Source: Thiodiazotropha sp037382205
GTDB lineage: Bacteria > Pseudomonadota > Gammaproteobacteria > Chromatiales > Chromatiaceae
Assembly: GCA_037382205.1 (NCBI GenBank)
Contig: JARRQD010000186.1
Coordinates: 1-13,677, forward strand
DNA length: 13,677 bases
Reading direction: 5' to 3'
Shown: positions 7,096 to 13,375 of the stretch, piece by piece
Layout: every line of letters starts with the position of its first letter
Numbering within the stretch: position 1 is the stretch's first letter
The notes under the pieces: model-generated
The model's input: the letters and a program-made list of their open reading frames with translations, nothing else
Database searches by the model: none
What the model was told of the DNA's origin: nothing
Position numbers and translations under genes: made by a program

Positions 7096-7182
7096 CTGTT
7101 GCCAAAATAATTAATTCATTTGGATGAAATATCCTGCTCAGTAAGCGAAAATGCACATTGTGATAGACAAGTGGAATGGCAG

Positions 7183-7467
7183 ATGCGATTCATAAAACTC
7201 TTTATTTTGATCTTTGTTATGTTGTTCGGTGCTGTATTTACCGTGCTCAACTCTGAGACAATCCCGGTTAACTACTATTTCGGTACTCGAGATATGCCAC
7301 TATCACTGGTATTGCCGCTAGTGCTTGGAGTCGGAGTTCTATTAGGTCTGCTTTCCGGGATGGGGCGTATCGTTGGGCTGAAAAGAGAGATTCAGATGCT
7401 CAAGCGACGCAGCGAAATGGTTAGCAAAGAGGTGAACAATCTCCGTGCCCTGCCTTTGAAAGAGTAA
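7183..7467 (+). CDS. lapA: LapA (YciS/DUF1049 family), inner-membrane partner of LapB
   Basis: LapA is a small inner-membrane protein encoded with LapB and implicated in lipopolysaccharide assembly. From ATG 7183 it has 94 residues: a first transmembrane segment (about 4-20, FIKLFILIFVMLFGAVFTV), the family motif VLNSETIPVNYYFG, a second transmembrane segment (about 39-60, LSLVLPLVLGVGVLLGLL), and a basic cytoplasmic helix (KREIQMLKRRSEMVSKEVNN) likely to be coiled coil. The frame is open upstream to 7120, but those 21 residues are polar, have no homology to the family and would bury the membrane signal. The ribosome binding site is weak (TGGA near 7172-7175). lapB follows after 91 bases, so the two are probably cotranscribed. 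Confidence 0.92.
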   Translation: MRFIKLFILIFVMLFGAVFTVLNSETIPVNYYFGTRDMPLSLVLPLVLGVGVLLGLLSGMGRIVGLKREIQMLKRRSEMVSKEVNNLRALPLKE

Positions 7468-7558
7468 ATTGTGTTCGAAGTTATGAAGATTTGCTCGAGC
7501 TCAGCAGAGATAGTGCTTCAGCTGATAACGGCCTCGGCTGGCGTATGGGGTGTTGCTG

Positions 7559-8734
7559 ATGTATGAGGTGCTGCTGTTGTTGTTACCTGTAGCCGCTGCC
7601 TCTGGTTGGTATGCCGCGAAGCGGGGTACCTCGGTTAAAAGTCAGAAACAGCCGCAGGAGATCTCGCCGGTCTATTTCAAAGGGCTAAACTATCTGCTCA
7701 ATGAACAACCGGATAAGGCGATAGATCTGTTCATCAAGTTACTGGATGTCGACAGTGATACGGTGGAGACTCATCTGGCACTGGGTAACCTGTTCAGACG
7801 TCGTGGCGAGGTGGAGAGGGCGATCCGCATCCACCAGAATCTGATTGCCAGGCCAAACCTGAGTCGGGAGCAGCGGGCTCAGGCACTGCTCGAGCTGGGT
7901 CAGGATTATATGCGCGCCGGTTTGTTCGACCGGGCGGAAAACCTGTTCATTGAGTTGACTGAGCTGAAGCTGCACAACGAACAGGCGAATATCTACCTGC
8001 TGGAAATCTACCAGCAAGAGAAGGATTGGAAACGCTGCCTGGAGGTAGCTGACAGGATTACGGTTTCTCGCTACCCGACACTGCATAACTCAATCGCACA
8101 CTTCTACTGTGAATTAGCGGAACAGCAGTTACGTCAGCAGAACATGGCGGCCGCGGAGAGCTTTCTGAAACGGGCTCATCAAATGAAGCGCAGTAATGTC
8201 CGGGTTCTGATACTGCAGGCTGAAATAGAGTACTCCCGGGGTGACTGCCGTTCGGTGATACGAATATTGAGGCAGGTTGAAGAGAGTGATGCCGCTTATC
8301 TGTCAGAGACTCTACCTCGTATGGTTGAGTGCTATCGTAAGCTCGACCAGACGCAGGAGCTCTATGACTATTTGGAGCAGTTGTACCAGCGTCACCACTG
8401 TACTGAAGCCATGTTGATACTGACGGATATGATATCCCACAGTGAAGGTGAGGGAGCTGCCGTTGAAACGATACTCAAACATCTGTCTGAGACACCGGAT
8501 CTGAAAGGTTTGGAACGTCTGGTAAGATTGAATCTGCAGCGCAATGAAGAGAGTCCCAGGGAAACCCTGGAAGTACTCTTGAGTTCTGTTTCCAAACTGA
8601 TCGATGAGCAACCAGCCTATCAGTGTGAGCATTGTGGCTTCACCGCCAAGAAGATTCACTGGCACTGCCCCAGTTGCAAGACCTGGGGGGCAATCAAACC
8701 AATCCAGGGCTTAGCGAGAAATATGACAAGCTAG
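7559..8734 (+). CDS. lapB: LapB (YciM), lipopolysaccharide assembly regulator
   Basis: LapB is a membrane-anchored TPR protein that adapts the protease FtsH to LpxC and so limits lipopolysaccharide synthesis. The 391 residues match the family (389 in E. coli). An N-terminal membrane anchor (MYEVLLLLLPVAAASGWYAA) is followed by TPR repeats containing conserved LapB stretches such as ALGNLFRRRGEVERAIRIHQ, YMRAGLFDRAENLF and IAHFYCELAEQQLR. The C-terminal rubredoxin-like metal knuckle has CEHC at 356-359 and CPSC at 370-373, both needed in E. coli LapB. ATG 7559 was chosen because GGGG (7547-7550) is 8 bases upstream and the N-terminus then aligns with E. coli; in-frame GTG 7550 and TTG 7553 are less likely. 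The last base of the stop codon TAG is the first base of the MITE-like element. Confidence 0.97.
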   Translation: MYEVLLLLLPVAAASGWYAAKRGTSVKSQKQPQEISPVYFKGLNYLLNEQPDKAIDLFIKLLDVDSDTVETHLALGNLFRRRGEVERAIRIHQNLIARPNLSREQRAQALLELGQDYMRAGLFDRAENLFIELTELKLHNEQANIYLLEIYQQEKDWKRCLEVADRITVSRYPTLHNSIAHFYCELAEQQLRQQNMAAAESFLKRAHQMKRSNVRVLILQAEIEYSRGDCRSVIRILRQVEESDAAYLSETLPRMVECYRKLDQTQELYDYLEQLYQRHHCTEAMLILTDMISHSEGEGAAVETILKHLSETPDLKGLERLVRLNLQRNEESPRETLEVLLSSVSKLIDEQPAYQCEHCGFTAKKIHWHCPSCKTWGAIKPIQGLARNMTS

Positions 8735-8931
8735 TGTAGTGTCCTATATAAAGCGTGCATTTAGAAAGCCACTCAAGCCGCGAGTGCAAGGCGCAGCCCG
8801 CCGGGAATGGTCCAAGGGCGGCAACGCCGCAATCGTGGCTTGAGTGGCTTGCCGCAGGGCGAGGCAAGGGATTTAAGCTCAATGTCATGATAGGCCTCGT
8901 CTAAATGTATGGTTTATATAGGACACTACAC
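8734..8931. mobile_element. MITE-like element with 19-bp terminal inverted repeats
   Basis: The 198-bp element starts with GTGTAGTGTCCTATATAAA (8734-8752) and ends with its exact reverse complement (8913-8931). Nested inside are a 13-bp perfect inverted repeat, AGCCACTCAAGCC (8767-8779) and GGCTTGAGTGGCT (8837-8849), and an inner CCGCC (8798-8802)/GGCGG (8817-8821). The whole element can fold into one long hairpin. It has no transposase gene; a 64-codon minus-strand frame across it (8694-8888) is a shadow. No clear target duplication flanks it. These properties fit a non-autonomous element moved by a transposase elsewhere in the genome; the IS family is not identified. A half copy lies at 6533-6622 in opposite orientation. 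Confidence 0.85.
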
Positions 8932-8988
8932 GAGTGATTAACCTGGCCGCTGGTTTGCCAAATGACAGTTAAGATCTGCGATTCTCAA

Positions 8989-8994
8989 TATAAA
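8989..8994 (+). promoter_or_regulatory. Possible -10 box for pyrF
   Basis: TATAAA at 8989-8994 matches 5 of 6 bases of the -10 consensus and lies 44 bases before the pyrF ATG. No good -35 hexamer stands 16-18 bases upstream. Because the repeat element lies between lapB and pyrF, pyrF may depend on a promoter here. Confidence 0.25.
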
Positions 8995-9038
8995 ACGAAC
9001 CGGGTCAATGACACACGTCCTGATAAGGAGCAAATAAT

Positions 9039-9749
9039 ATGAATGAGACCGACTCTAAGGTCATTGTCGCTTTAGATTTTCCACAGCAGCAACAGGCCTT
9101 GGATCTGGTTGAGCGCCTCGATCCGTCACTTTGTCGACTGAAGGTTGGTAAAGAGATGTTCACCCGTCTAGGGCCGCAATTTGTTGAACAACTGAGTCGC
9201 CGGGGCTACGAGGTGTTTTTAGACCTGAAATTTCATGATATCCCCAATACTGTAGCGGCTGCCTGTGATGCTGCCGCTGATCTGGGTGTATGGATGATGA
9301 CTTTGCATGCTTCAGGTGGCCGAAGAATGATGGTGGCCGCAAGAGAGCGCCTGGAACAGCGTGGCCAGCGTCCACTACTGGTTGCAGTGACAATTCTAAC
9401 CAGTCTGGGTGTTGAAGATATCGCGGAAGTTGGTTATCAAGGTGAAGTGGCTGAAAATGTCTTGAGATTGGCAAAGCTGACCAGTGAATCGGGATTGGAT
9501 GGAGTGGTTTGTTCACCTCGAGAAGCAAGTCAATTACGTCAGCAACTGGGGAAAGCGTTTCTGCTGGTAACACCTGGGGTGCGGCCCAGCAGTGCGGCAA
9601 AAGATGATCAACGCAGAGTCATGACCCCGGCTGACGCGATGGCGGCTGGTTCGAGCTATCTCGTGGTTGGCCGGCCGATTACCGCAGCGGATGATCCAAT
9701 TCAGGCTCTGCAGGCGATCAATGCCGAGGTGTCAGGCGCTCAGATATGA
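9039..9749 (+). CDS. pyrF: Orotidine 5'-phosphate decarboxylase
   Basis: PyrF converts OMP to UMP, the last step of de novo pyrimidine synthesis, in the cytosol. The 236 residues form one TIM barrel. The barrel motifs are visible in order: VALDFP (10-15), LKVGKEMF, the catalytic DxKxxD as DLKFHD with Asp62, Lys64 and Asp67, TLHASGG, VCSPREA, VTPGVRP and VVGRPIT for phosphate binding. AAGGAG at 9025-9030 sits 8 bases before the ATG. The order lapA-lapB-pyrF is common in gammaproteobacteria, but here the inverted-repeat element and about 100 further bases separate lapB from pyrF. Confidence 0.98.
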   Translation: MNETDSKVIVALDFPQQQQALDLVERLDPSLCRLKVGKEMFTRLGPQFVEQLSRRGYEVFLDLKFHDIPNTVAAACDAAADLGVWMMTLHASGGRRMMVAARERLEQRGQRPLLVAVTILTSLGVEDIAEVGYQGEVAENVLRLAKLTSESGLDGVVCSPREASQLRQQLGKAFLLVTPGVRPSSAAKDDQRRVMTPADAMAAGSSYLVVGRPITAADDPIQALQAINAEVSGAQI

Positions 9750-9771
9750 TCGAGTCGGGCTTTTTTTATAC

Positions 9772-9816
9772 GAACTCAAAGAGTTCATTGACACTCTTTA
9801 CCTGTCCTCATAGGCT
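9772..9816 (+). promoter_or_regulatory. Candidate galU promoter with adjoining palindrome
   Basis: A perfect consensus -35 box TTGACA lies at 9788-9793. After 17 bases, TAGGCT (9811-9816) keeps the three most conserved -10 positions (T1, A2, T6). One base upstream of the -35 box is the palindrome GAACTC-AAA-GAGTTC (9772-9786), placed where an activator or repressor could bind. The palindrome is not followed by T residues, so it is not a good terminator for pyrF. Promoter function is inferred. Confidence 0.45.
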
Positions 9817-9870
9817 TGTCGCTTCAAGTTATCCAGTTACTGAGATACAGGTTGTATGTAAGGAGATATG

Positions 9871-10755
9871 ATGGTTAAGAAGATTCGCAAGGCAGTATTC
9901 CCGGTTGCTGGTATGGGGACACGTTTTCTTCCGGCAACGAAAGCTAATCCCAAGGAGATGCTGCCTGTTGTGGATAAACCTCTGATTCAATATGCCGCAG
10001 AGGAGGCAGAGGAGGCCGGGGTCAGCTCACTGGTGTTTGTTACCGGCCGAAACAAGCGATCCATTCCAGATCATTTTGACAAAGCCTATGAGCTTGAGAG
10101 TGAACTTAAGGAAGCTGGCAAAACAGAACTGCTTGAGAAGGTGCAGAATGTTCTGCCTGAGGATGTAAGCTGCATCTATCTGCGGCAGTCTGAAGCATTG
10201 GGGCTGGGTCATGCGGTACTTTGTGCTGAACCGGTGGTCGCTGATGAACCCTTCGCAGTGATTCTGGCGGATGATCTTATTCGGGGTGATGGTGGGGTCG
10301 GTGCCATTGAGCAGATGGTGCAGATCTATGAGCGTTATCAATGCAGTGTGATATTGGTTGAAGAGGTACCCCAGGATGAGACGAGCAAATACGGTATTGT
10401 TGAGGTTGAGGAGGATGATGGAGAGACCGCCATTATCACCTCAATTGTGGAAAAACCGGAACCTGAAGATGCGCCATCCAATCTGGGGGTGGTCGGTCGA
10501 TATATTTTGACGCCACGCATCTTTTCCCTAATTAGGGAGACGGGACGAGGCACTGGCGGCGAGATTCAGCTGACCGATGCCATTGCTGAGTTACTCAAAT
10601 ATGAGAAAGTCAGGGCCTACCGTGTGAAGGGTAAAAGATACGACTGCGGCAGTAAGCTGGGGTATCTGGAAGCAACGGTCGAATTGGGTATGCACCATGA
10701 TGAGCTTGGCGATAGCTTCAAGGCGTATCTCAAGGAAGTGGCGGAAAAACTGTAG
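9871..10755 (+). CDS. galU: UTP--glucose-1-phosphate uridylyltransferase
   Basis: GalU makes UDP-glucose from UTP and glucose-1-phosphate, a precursor for lipopolysaccharide cores, exopolysaccharide and glycogen-type sugars. The nucleotide-binding signature is near the N-terminus (AVFPVAGMGTRFLPATKANP KEMLPVVDKPLIQYA). Other family motifs are LGLGHAVLCAEP, the metal-binding region AVILADDLI, VEKPEPEDAPSNLGVVGRYI, GRGTGGEIQLTDAIAEL and GKRYDCGSKLGYLEA. Two ATGs are adjacent at 9868 and 9871. AAGGAG ends at 9865, only 2 bases from the first and 5 from the second, so I chose 9871 (294 residues). The gene is followed by a hairpin and faces a convergent tRNA gene. No defect is visible. Confidence 0.97.
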   Translation: MVKKIRKAVFPVAGMGTRFLPATKANPKEMLPVVDKPLIQYAAEEAEEAGVSSLVFVTGRNKRSIPDHFDKAYELESELKEAGKTELLEKVQNVLPEDVSCIYLRQSEALGLGHAVLCAEPVVADEPFAVILADDLIRGDGGVGAIEQMVQIYERYQCSVILVEEVPQDETSKYGIVEVEEDDGETAIITSIVEKPEPEDAPSNLGVVGRYILTPRIFSLIRETGRGTGGEIQLTDAIAELLKYEKVRAYRVKGKRYDCGSKLGYLEATVELGMHHDELGDSFKAYLKEVAEKL

Positions 10756-10780
10756 AATAAACAGATTTCCCATGAAGATA

Positions 10781-10800
10781 CGGCCGCATTGATGCGGCCG
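10781..10800. terminator. Hairpin between convergent galU and tRNA-Glu
   Basis: CGGCCGCAT (10781-10789) and ATGCGGCCG (10792-10800) form a perfect, very GC-rich stem. AAGA before it and TCTT after it (10801-10804) can extend the pairing. It lies between the galU stop and the 3' end of the minus-strand tRNA and could end transcripts from both sides. The T-runs are poor on both strands, so efficiency is uncertain. Confidence 0.55.
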
Positions 10801-10808
10801 TCTTGGAT

Positions 10809-10883
10809 TGGTACTCCCTAGGGGACTCGAACCCCTGTTACCGGCGTGAGAGGCCAGCGTCCTAACCACTAGACGAAGGGAGC
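10809..10883 (-). tRNA. tRNA-Glu (anticodon CTC)
   Basis: The minus strand folds into a full cloverleaf. The acceptor stem is GCTCCCT/AGGGAGT, with a G·U pair at 1-72. The D arm is GTC...GAC. The anticodon stem CTGGC/GCCGG holds loop CTCTCAC, with anticodon CTC at 10850-10848. The T arm is AGGGG-TTCGAGT-CCCCT. Discriminator A is at 10812, and CCA is encoded (10811-10809). The arrangement is nearly that of E. coli tRNA-Glu except for the anticodon CTC, which reads GAG codons. The gene is transcribed towards galU. Confidence 0.95.
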
Positions 10884-10903
10884 AGCGCCTTGCGAAAGGC
10901 GGT

Positions 10904-10931
10904 ATTATACTGACTTAGTTGTCAGGCTCAA
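10904..10931 (-). promoter_or_regulatory. Sigma-70 promoter of tRNA-Glu
   Basis: On the minus strand TTGAGC (10931-10926, 4 of 6) is followed after 16 bases by a perfect TATAAT (10909-10904). The bases after the -10 box (ACCGCC) form a GC-rich discriminator typical of promoters under stringent control of stable RNA genes. The start would be near 10897, about 14 bases before the mature tRNA 5' end. Confidence 0.7.
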
Positions 10932-10949
10932 TGGCCTGGCGAAAATTCT

Positions 10950-11165
10950 TTGGTGATTTTACTCTTGAAACAAGCTGCCAATTGGCTAAAAAAGACCTTT
11001 TCCAGATTGGTAAATGGCCAGCACCAGGCATCAGCACTGGATGGAGGCGATCATGTGTCTGCAACACTGATACCGAGAAGCGAACATAGTATCTCCCGCG
11101 CCAACATCAGTAATAGTGCCATCAAGGTGCTTACGCGACTGAGCAAATCGGGCTATGAGGAGTAA
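10950..11165 (+). pseudogene. pcnB: pcnB, 5' fragment of poly(A) polymerase I
   Basis: This frame encodes the N-terminus of PcnB. A basic leader (LKQAANWLKKTFSRL) precedes the stretch ATLIPRSEHSISRANISNSA, then IKVLTRLSKSGYE, matching E. coli [31 protein letters not shown]. It should continue into the nucleotidyltransferase core, but reads one more codon and stops at TAA 11163-11165. The exact start is unclear (TTG 10950, GTG 10953 or TTG 10965) and no good ribosome binding site is visible. The gene starts 66 bases beyond the divergent tRNA. The break with the downstream fragment is near 11158-11161. Confidence 0.8.
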
Positions 11166-12240
11166 CTGTCGCTTGATCGGCCGTCGATTCCGCTTGGCCC
11201 ATGTCCATTTTGGCCGTGAAATCATTGAGGTCGCCACATTCCGCAGCAATCGCACCACCACAGAGGCCGGTGATCGCCAAGTGGAAAACGGCATGATTTT
11301 AAGGGATAACGTCTACGGCACCCTGGAAGAGGATGCCCAGCGGCGGGATTTCACCATCAATGCCCTCTACTACAACATCGATGATTTTTCACTCGTCGAT
11401 TTTGCCGATGGGATGTCCGATCTGCAGCAGGGCGTCATCAGGCTGTTGGGCGATGTGGAGAGTCGCTATCGAGAGGATCCAGTACGCCTGCTGAGGGCGA
11501 TTCGTTTTGCCGCCAAGCTTGGATTTGTTATTGAACCCGCCAGCGAGGCGCCAATTGCCAGGTTAGCCCCTCTGCTGGAGGACGTTCCTTCAGCAAGGCT
11601 CTATGAAGAGGTGTTGAAGTTGTTTCTCGGTGGTGCAGCACTGGAGAGCTTTGAAAAACTGCGTCACTACGAACTCTTCGGTCAGCTCTTCCCGGCAACC
11701 GAAGAGGCACTATCTCACGAGGATCATGAGTTTCCCATCACTTTCGTTAATCGGGGCATGGCCAATACCGATGAACGCCTCAGTCAGGGGAAATCTGTAA
11801 CGCCTGCTTTCCTGTTCGCTGTATTATTGTGGGAGCCGGTCAGACGTGGTGCCGAGCAGCTTGAGGCAGAAGGGGTTCACCCACTGGAGGCCCTGCAAAA
11901 TGCGGCAGCCGATGTGTTGAGTAAGCACTCCAAATATGTCTCGATACCAAAGCGCTTCAGCTATCCGATGCGTGATATCTGGCAGCTGCAGGCCCGCTTT
12001 ACCCAGCGACAGGGCAAACGCCCGCAACGCCTGGCGAGCCATCCGAAATTCAGGGCCGCCTACGATTTTCTGCTGCTACGTGCTGAATCTGGTGAGGTGG
12101 ATCGGGAGTTGGCGGATTGGTGGACGCTCTACCAGCACGCCAATGGGCAGGAAAAAGTTTCTATGACCGAGCAGGGAAGAAGAGGTCGGAGCAAACGTCG
12201 CAGAAGGCGCCGTAAAAAAACTCAGACCGTTGATGAATGA
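11155..12240 (+). pseudogene. pcnB: pcnB, 3' fragment lacking the catalytic core
   Basis: PcnB adds 3' poly(A) tails that speed RNA decay. This 361-residue frame begins in mid-gene with SNCRLIGRRFRLAHV and carries the remaining parts: EEDAQRRDFTINALYYNI, YREDPVRLLRAIRFAAKLGF, PSARLYEEVLKLFLGG, DIWQLQARFTQRQGKRPQRL and HPKFRAAYDFLLLRAE. It ends in a very basic tail (RRGRSKRRRRRRKK) typical of PcnB. Compared with E. coli, about 35 residues between KAGYE and RNCRL are absent. These include the GGGVRD and DFD motifs that bind nucleotide and metal. The frame also shifts by one, implying a loss of about 104 or 107 bp. A product could not polymerise A, though RNA-binding parts remain. Its stop overlaps the folK start by 8 bases. 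Confidence 0.9.
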
Positions 12241-12724
12241 TCCTGTATCAGTCTATATTGGCCTTGGCAGTAATCTACAAAATCCGAAACGACAAGTAGA
12301 GACTGCGCTGGTAGAGCTCGCGCAGCTGCCGGATACCTCAATGGTAAGCCACTCGTCTCTCTATCGCAGTCGTCCGGTCGGTCCCCAGGATCAAGCGGAT
12401 TTCATCAATGCGGTGGCCCAGCTATCCACTGTATTGGTGGCTGACGCTCTGCTGGATTCCTTACAGCAACTGGAGTTGAAGCACCATCGAGTACGAACGC
12501 GTCGATGGGGGCCCCGCAGTCTCGATTTGGATTTACTCCTTTACAGTGATCAAATGATCGATACGCCACGCTTGAAAGTTCCCCATCCTGAGATCGCTAA
12601 ACGGGATTTTGTACTCCTACCACTCCATGAGATTGCGCCACCCGATCTCAGTATACCTGGTCTGGGGTTGTTGCAGACACTGCATACTGGCATCGAGGGG
12701 GCTGATGTTGAAAGACTCTCCTAA
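12233..12724 (+). CDS. folK: 6-hydroxymethyl-7,8-dihydropterin pyrophosphokinase
   Basis: FolK transfers pyrophosphate from ATP to 6-hydroxymethyl-dihydropterin, a step of folate synthesis. The 163 residues match the family. Motifs are YIGLGSNLQNP at the N-terminus, SLYRSRPVGPQDQADFINAV for substrate binding, and the HPPK signature RRWGPRSLDLDLLLY with the DLD metal ligands, followed by VPHPEIAKRDFVLLPL. I chose ATG 12233, not the in-frame TTG at 12230. It lies inside the last codons of pcnB, so the genes are probably translationally coupled. The kinase gene downstream starts 20 bases before the folK stop. Confidence 0.97.
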   Translation: MNDPVSVYIGLGSNLQNPKRQVETALVELAQLPDTSMVSHSSLYRSRPVGPQDQADFINAVAQLSTVLVADALLDSLQQLELKHHRVRTRRWGPRSLDLDLLLYSDQMIDTPRLKVPHPEIAKRDFVLLPLHEIAPPDLSIPGLGLLQTLHTGIEGADVERLS

Positions 12725-13361
12725 GATACCCCGTTTTCTTGTGGTGGAGGGGCCGATCGGGGTAGGTAAAACCAGTCTGGTACGACGCCTCGCCAGCCAC
12801 TTTCAGAGTGAGATGCTACTGGAAGGTGCAGAGGAAAACCCCTTTTTGCAGCGATTCTATGAGAATCCCAGAGAGGCGGCTCTACCGGCCCAGCTGTTTT
12901 TCCTGTTTCAACGCAGCAGACAGTGGAATGGGCTCGTTCAGGATGATCTGTTTCGCCAACATCTGATCGCAGATTTTATGCTTGAGAAGGATCAGCTGTT
13001 TGCTCAGATCAATCTTGATAAGGATGAGTTGTCGCTCTATGAACAGGTCTATCAACAGTTGACCCTGCAGGCGCCACCCCCTGATTTAGTGGTCTATCTT
13101 CAAGCGCCGGTGGTGACGCTGATGAGCCGGATAAAAAAGCGTGCCCGCCCTCAGGAGAAGACCATCGAAGCAAGCTATCTGGAAAAACTCTGTGATGCCT
13201 ATACAGACTTTTTTTACTATTATGACCGCTCTCCACTACTGATCATCAATGCAGCGGAGATTAATCCACTGGAGCGGCAGCAGGATTTTGATCTTTTGAT
13301 TGAGCATATCAGCAGCGAGGGCCCTGACAGGCGCTATCTCAATCCAACCATGTCACTCTGA
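12705..13361 (+). CDS. Deoxynucleoside kinase family protein
   Basis: Members of this family phosphorylate deoxynucleosides in salvage. The P-loop is at the N-terminus (FLVVEGPIGVGKTSLVRRLA, Walker A at 16-23). Other family features are the EENPFLQRFYENPREAALPAQ block, the LFFLFQRSRQ helix, DFMLEKDQLFA, the VVYLQAPVVTLMSRIKKRAR lid region and DAYTDFFYYYDRSPLLIINA. With ATG 12705 it has 218 residues, normal for the bacterial group. The start is supported by GAGG (12695-12698) 6 bases upstream. A longer open frame runs back to 12609 inside folK but shows no family similarity. The in vivo substrate is not known from the sequence. Position between folK and panB is common in gammaproteobacteria, suggesting a shared operon. 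Confidence 0.93.
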   Translation: MLKDSPKIPRFLVVEGPIGVGKTSLVRRLASHFQSEMLLEGAEENPFLQRFYENPREAALPAQLFFLFQRSRQWNGLVQDDLFRQHLIADFMLEKDQLFAQINLDKDELSLYEQVYQQLTLQAPPPDLVVYLQAPVVTLMSRIKKRARPQEKTIEASYLEKLCDAYTDFFYYYDRSPLLIINAAEINPLERQQDFDLLIEHISSEGPDRRYLNPTMSL

Positions 13362-13375
13362 GTGAGTAGGGTAAA

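Noticed and set aside
7120..7182. Longer N-terminus for LapA
   Set aside because: The extra 21 residues are polar, unlike the family, and would precede the first membrane segment. ATG 7183 aligns with known LapA starts.
8694..8888. 64-codon minus-strand frame as a gene
   Set aside because: It runs through the repeat element and into lapB, with no ribosome binding site and no recognisable family.
9755..9767. Terminator of pyrF at the run of seven T
   Set aside because: No convincing stem precedes the T-run.
12609..12704. Longer N-terminus for the deoxynucleoside kinase
   Set aside because: It lies wholly inside folK in another frame and shows no family similarity. ATG 12705 has a good ribosome binding site.
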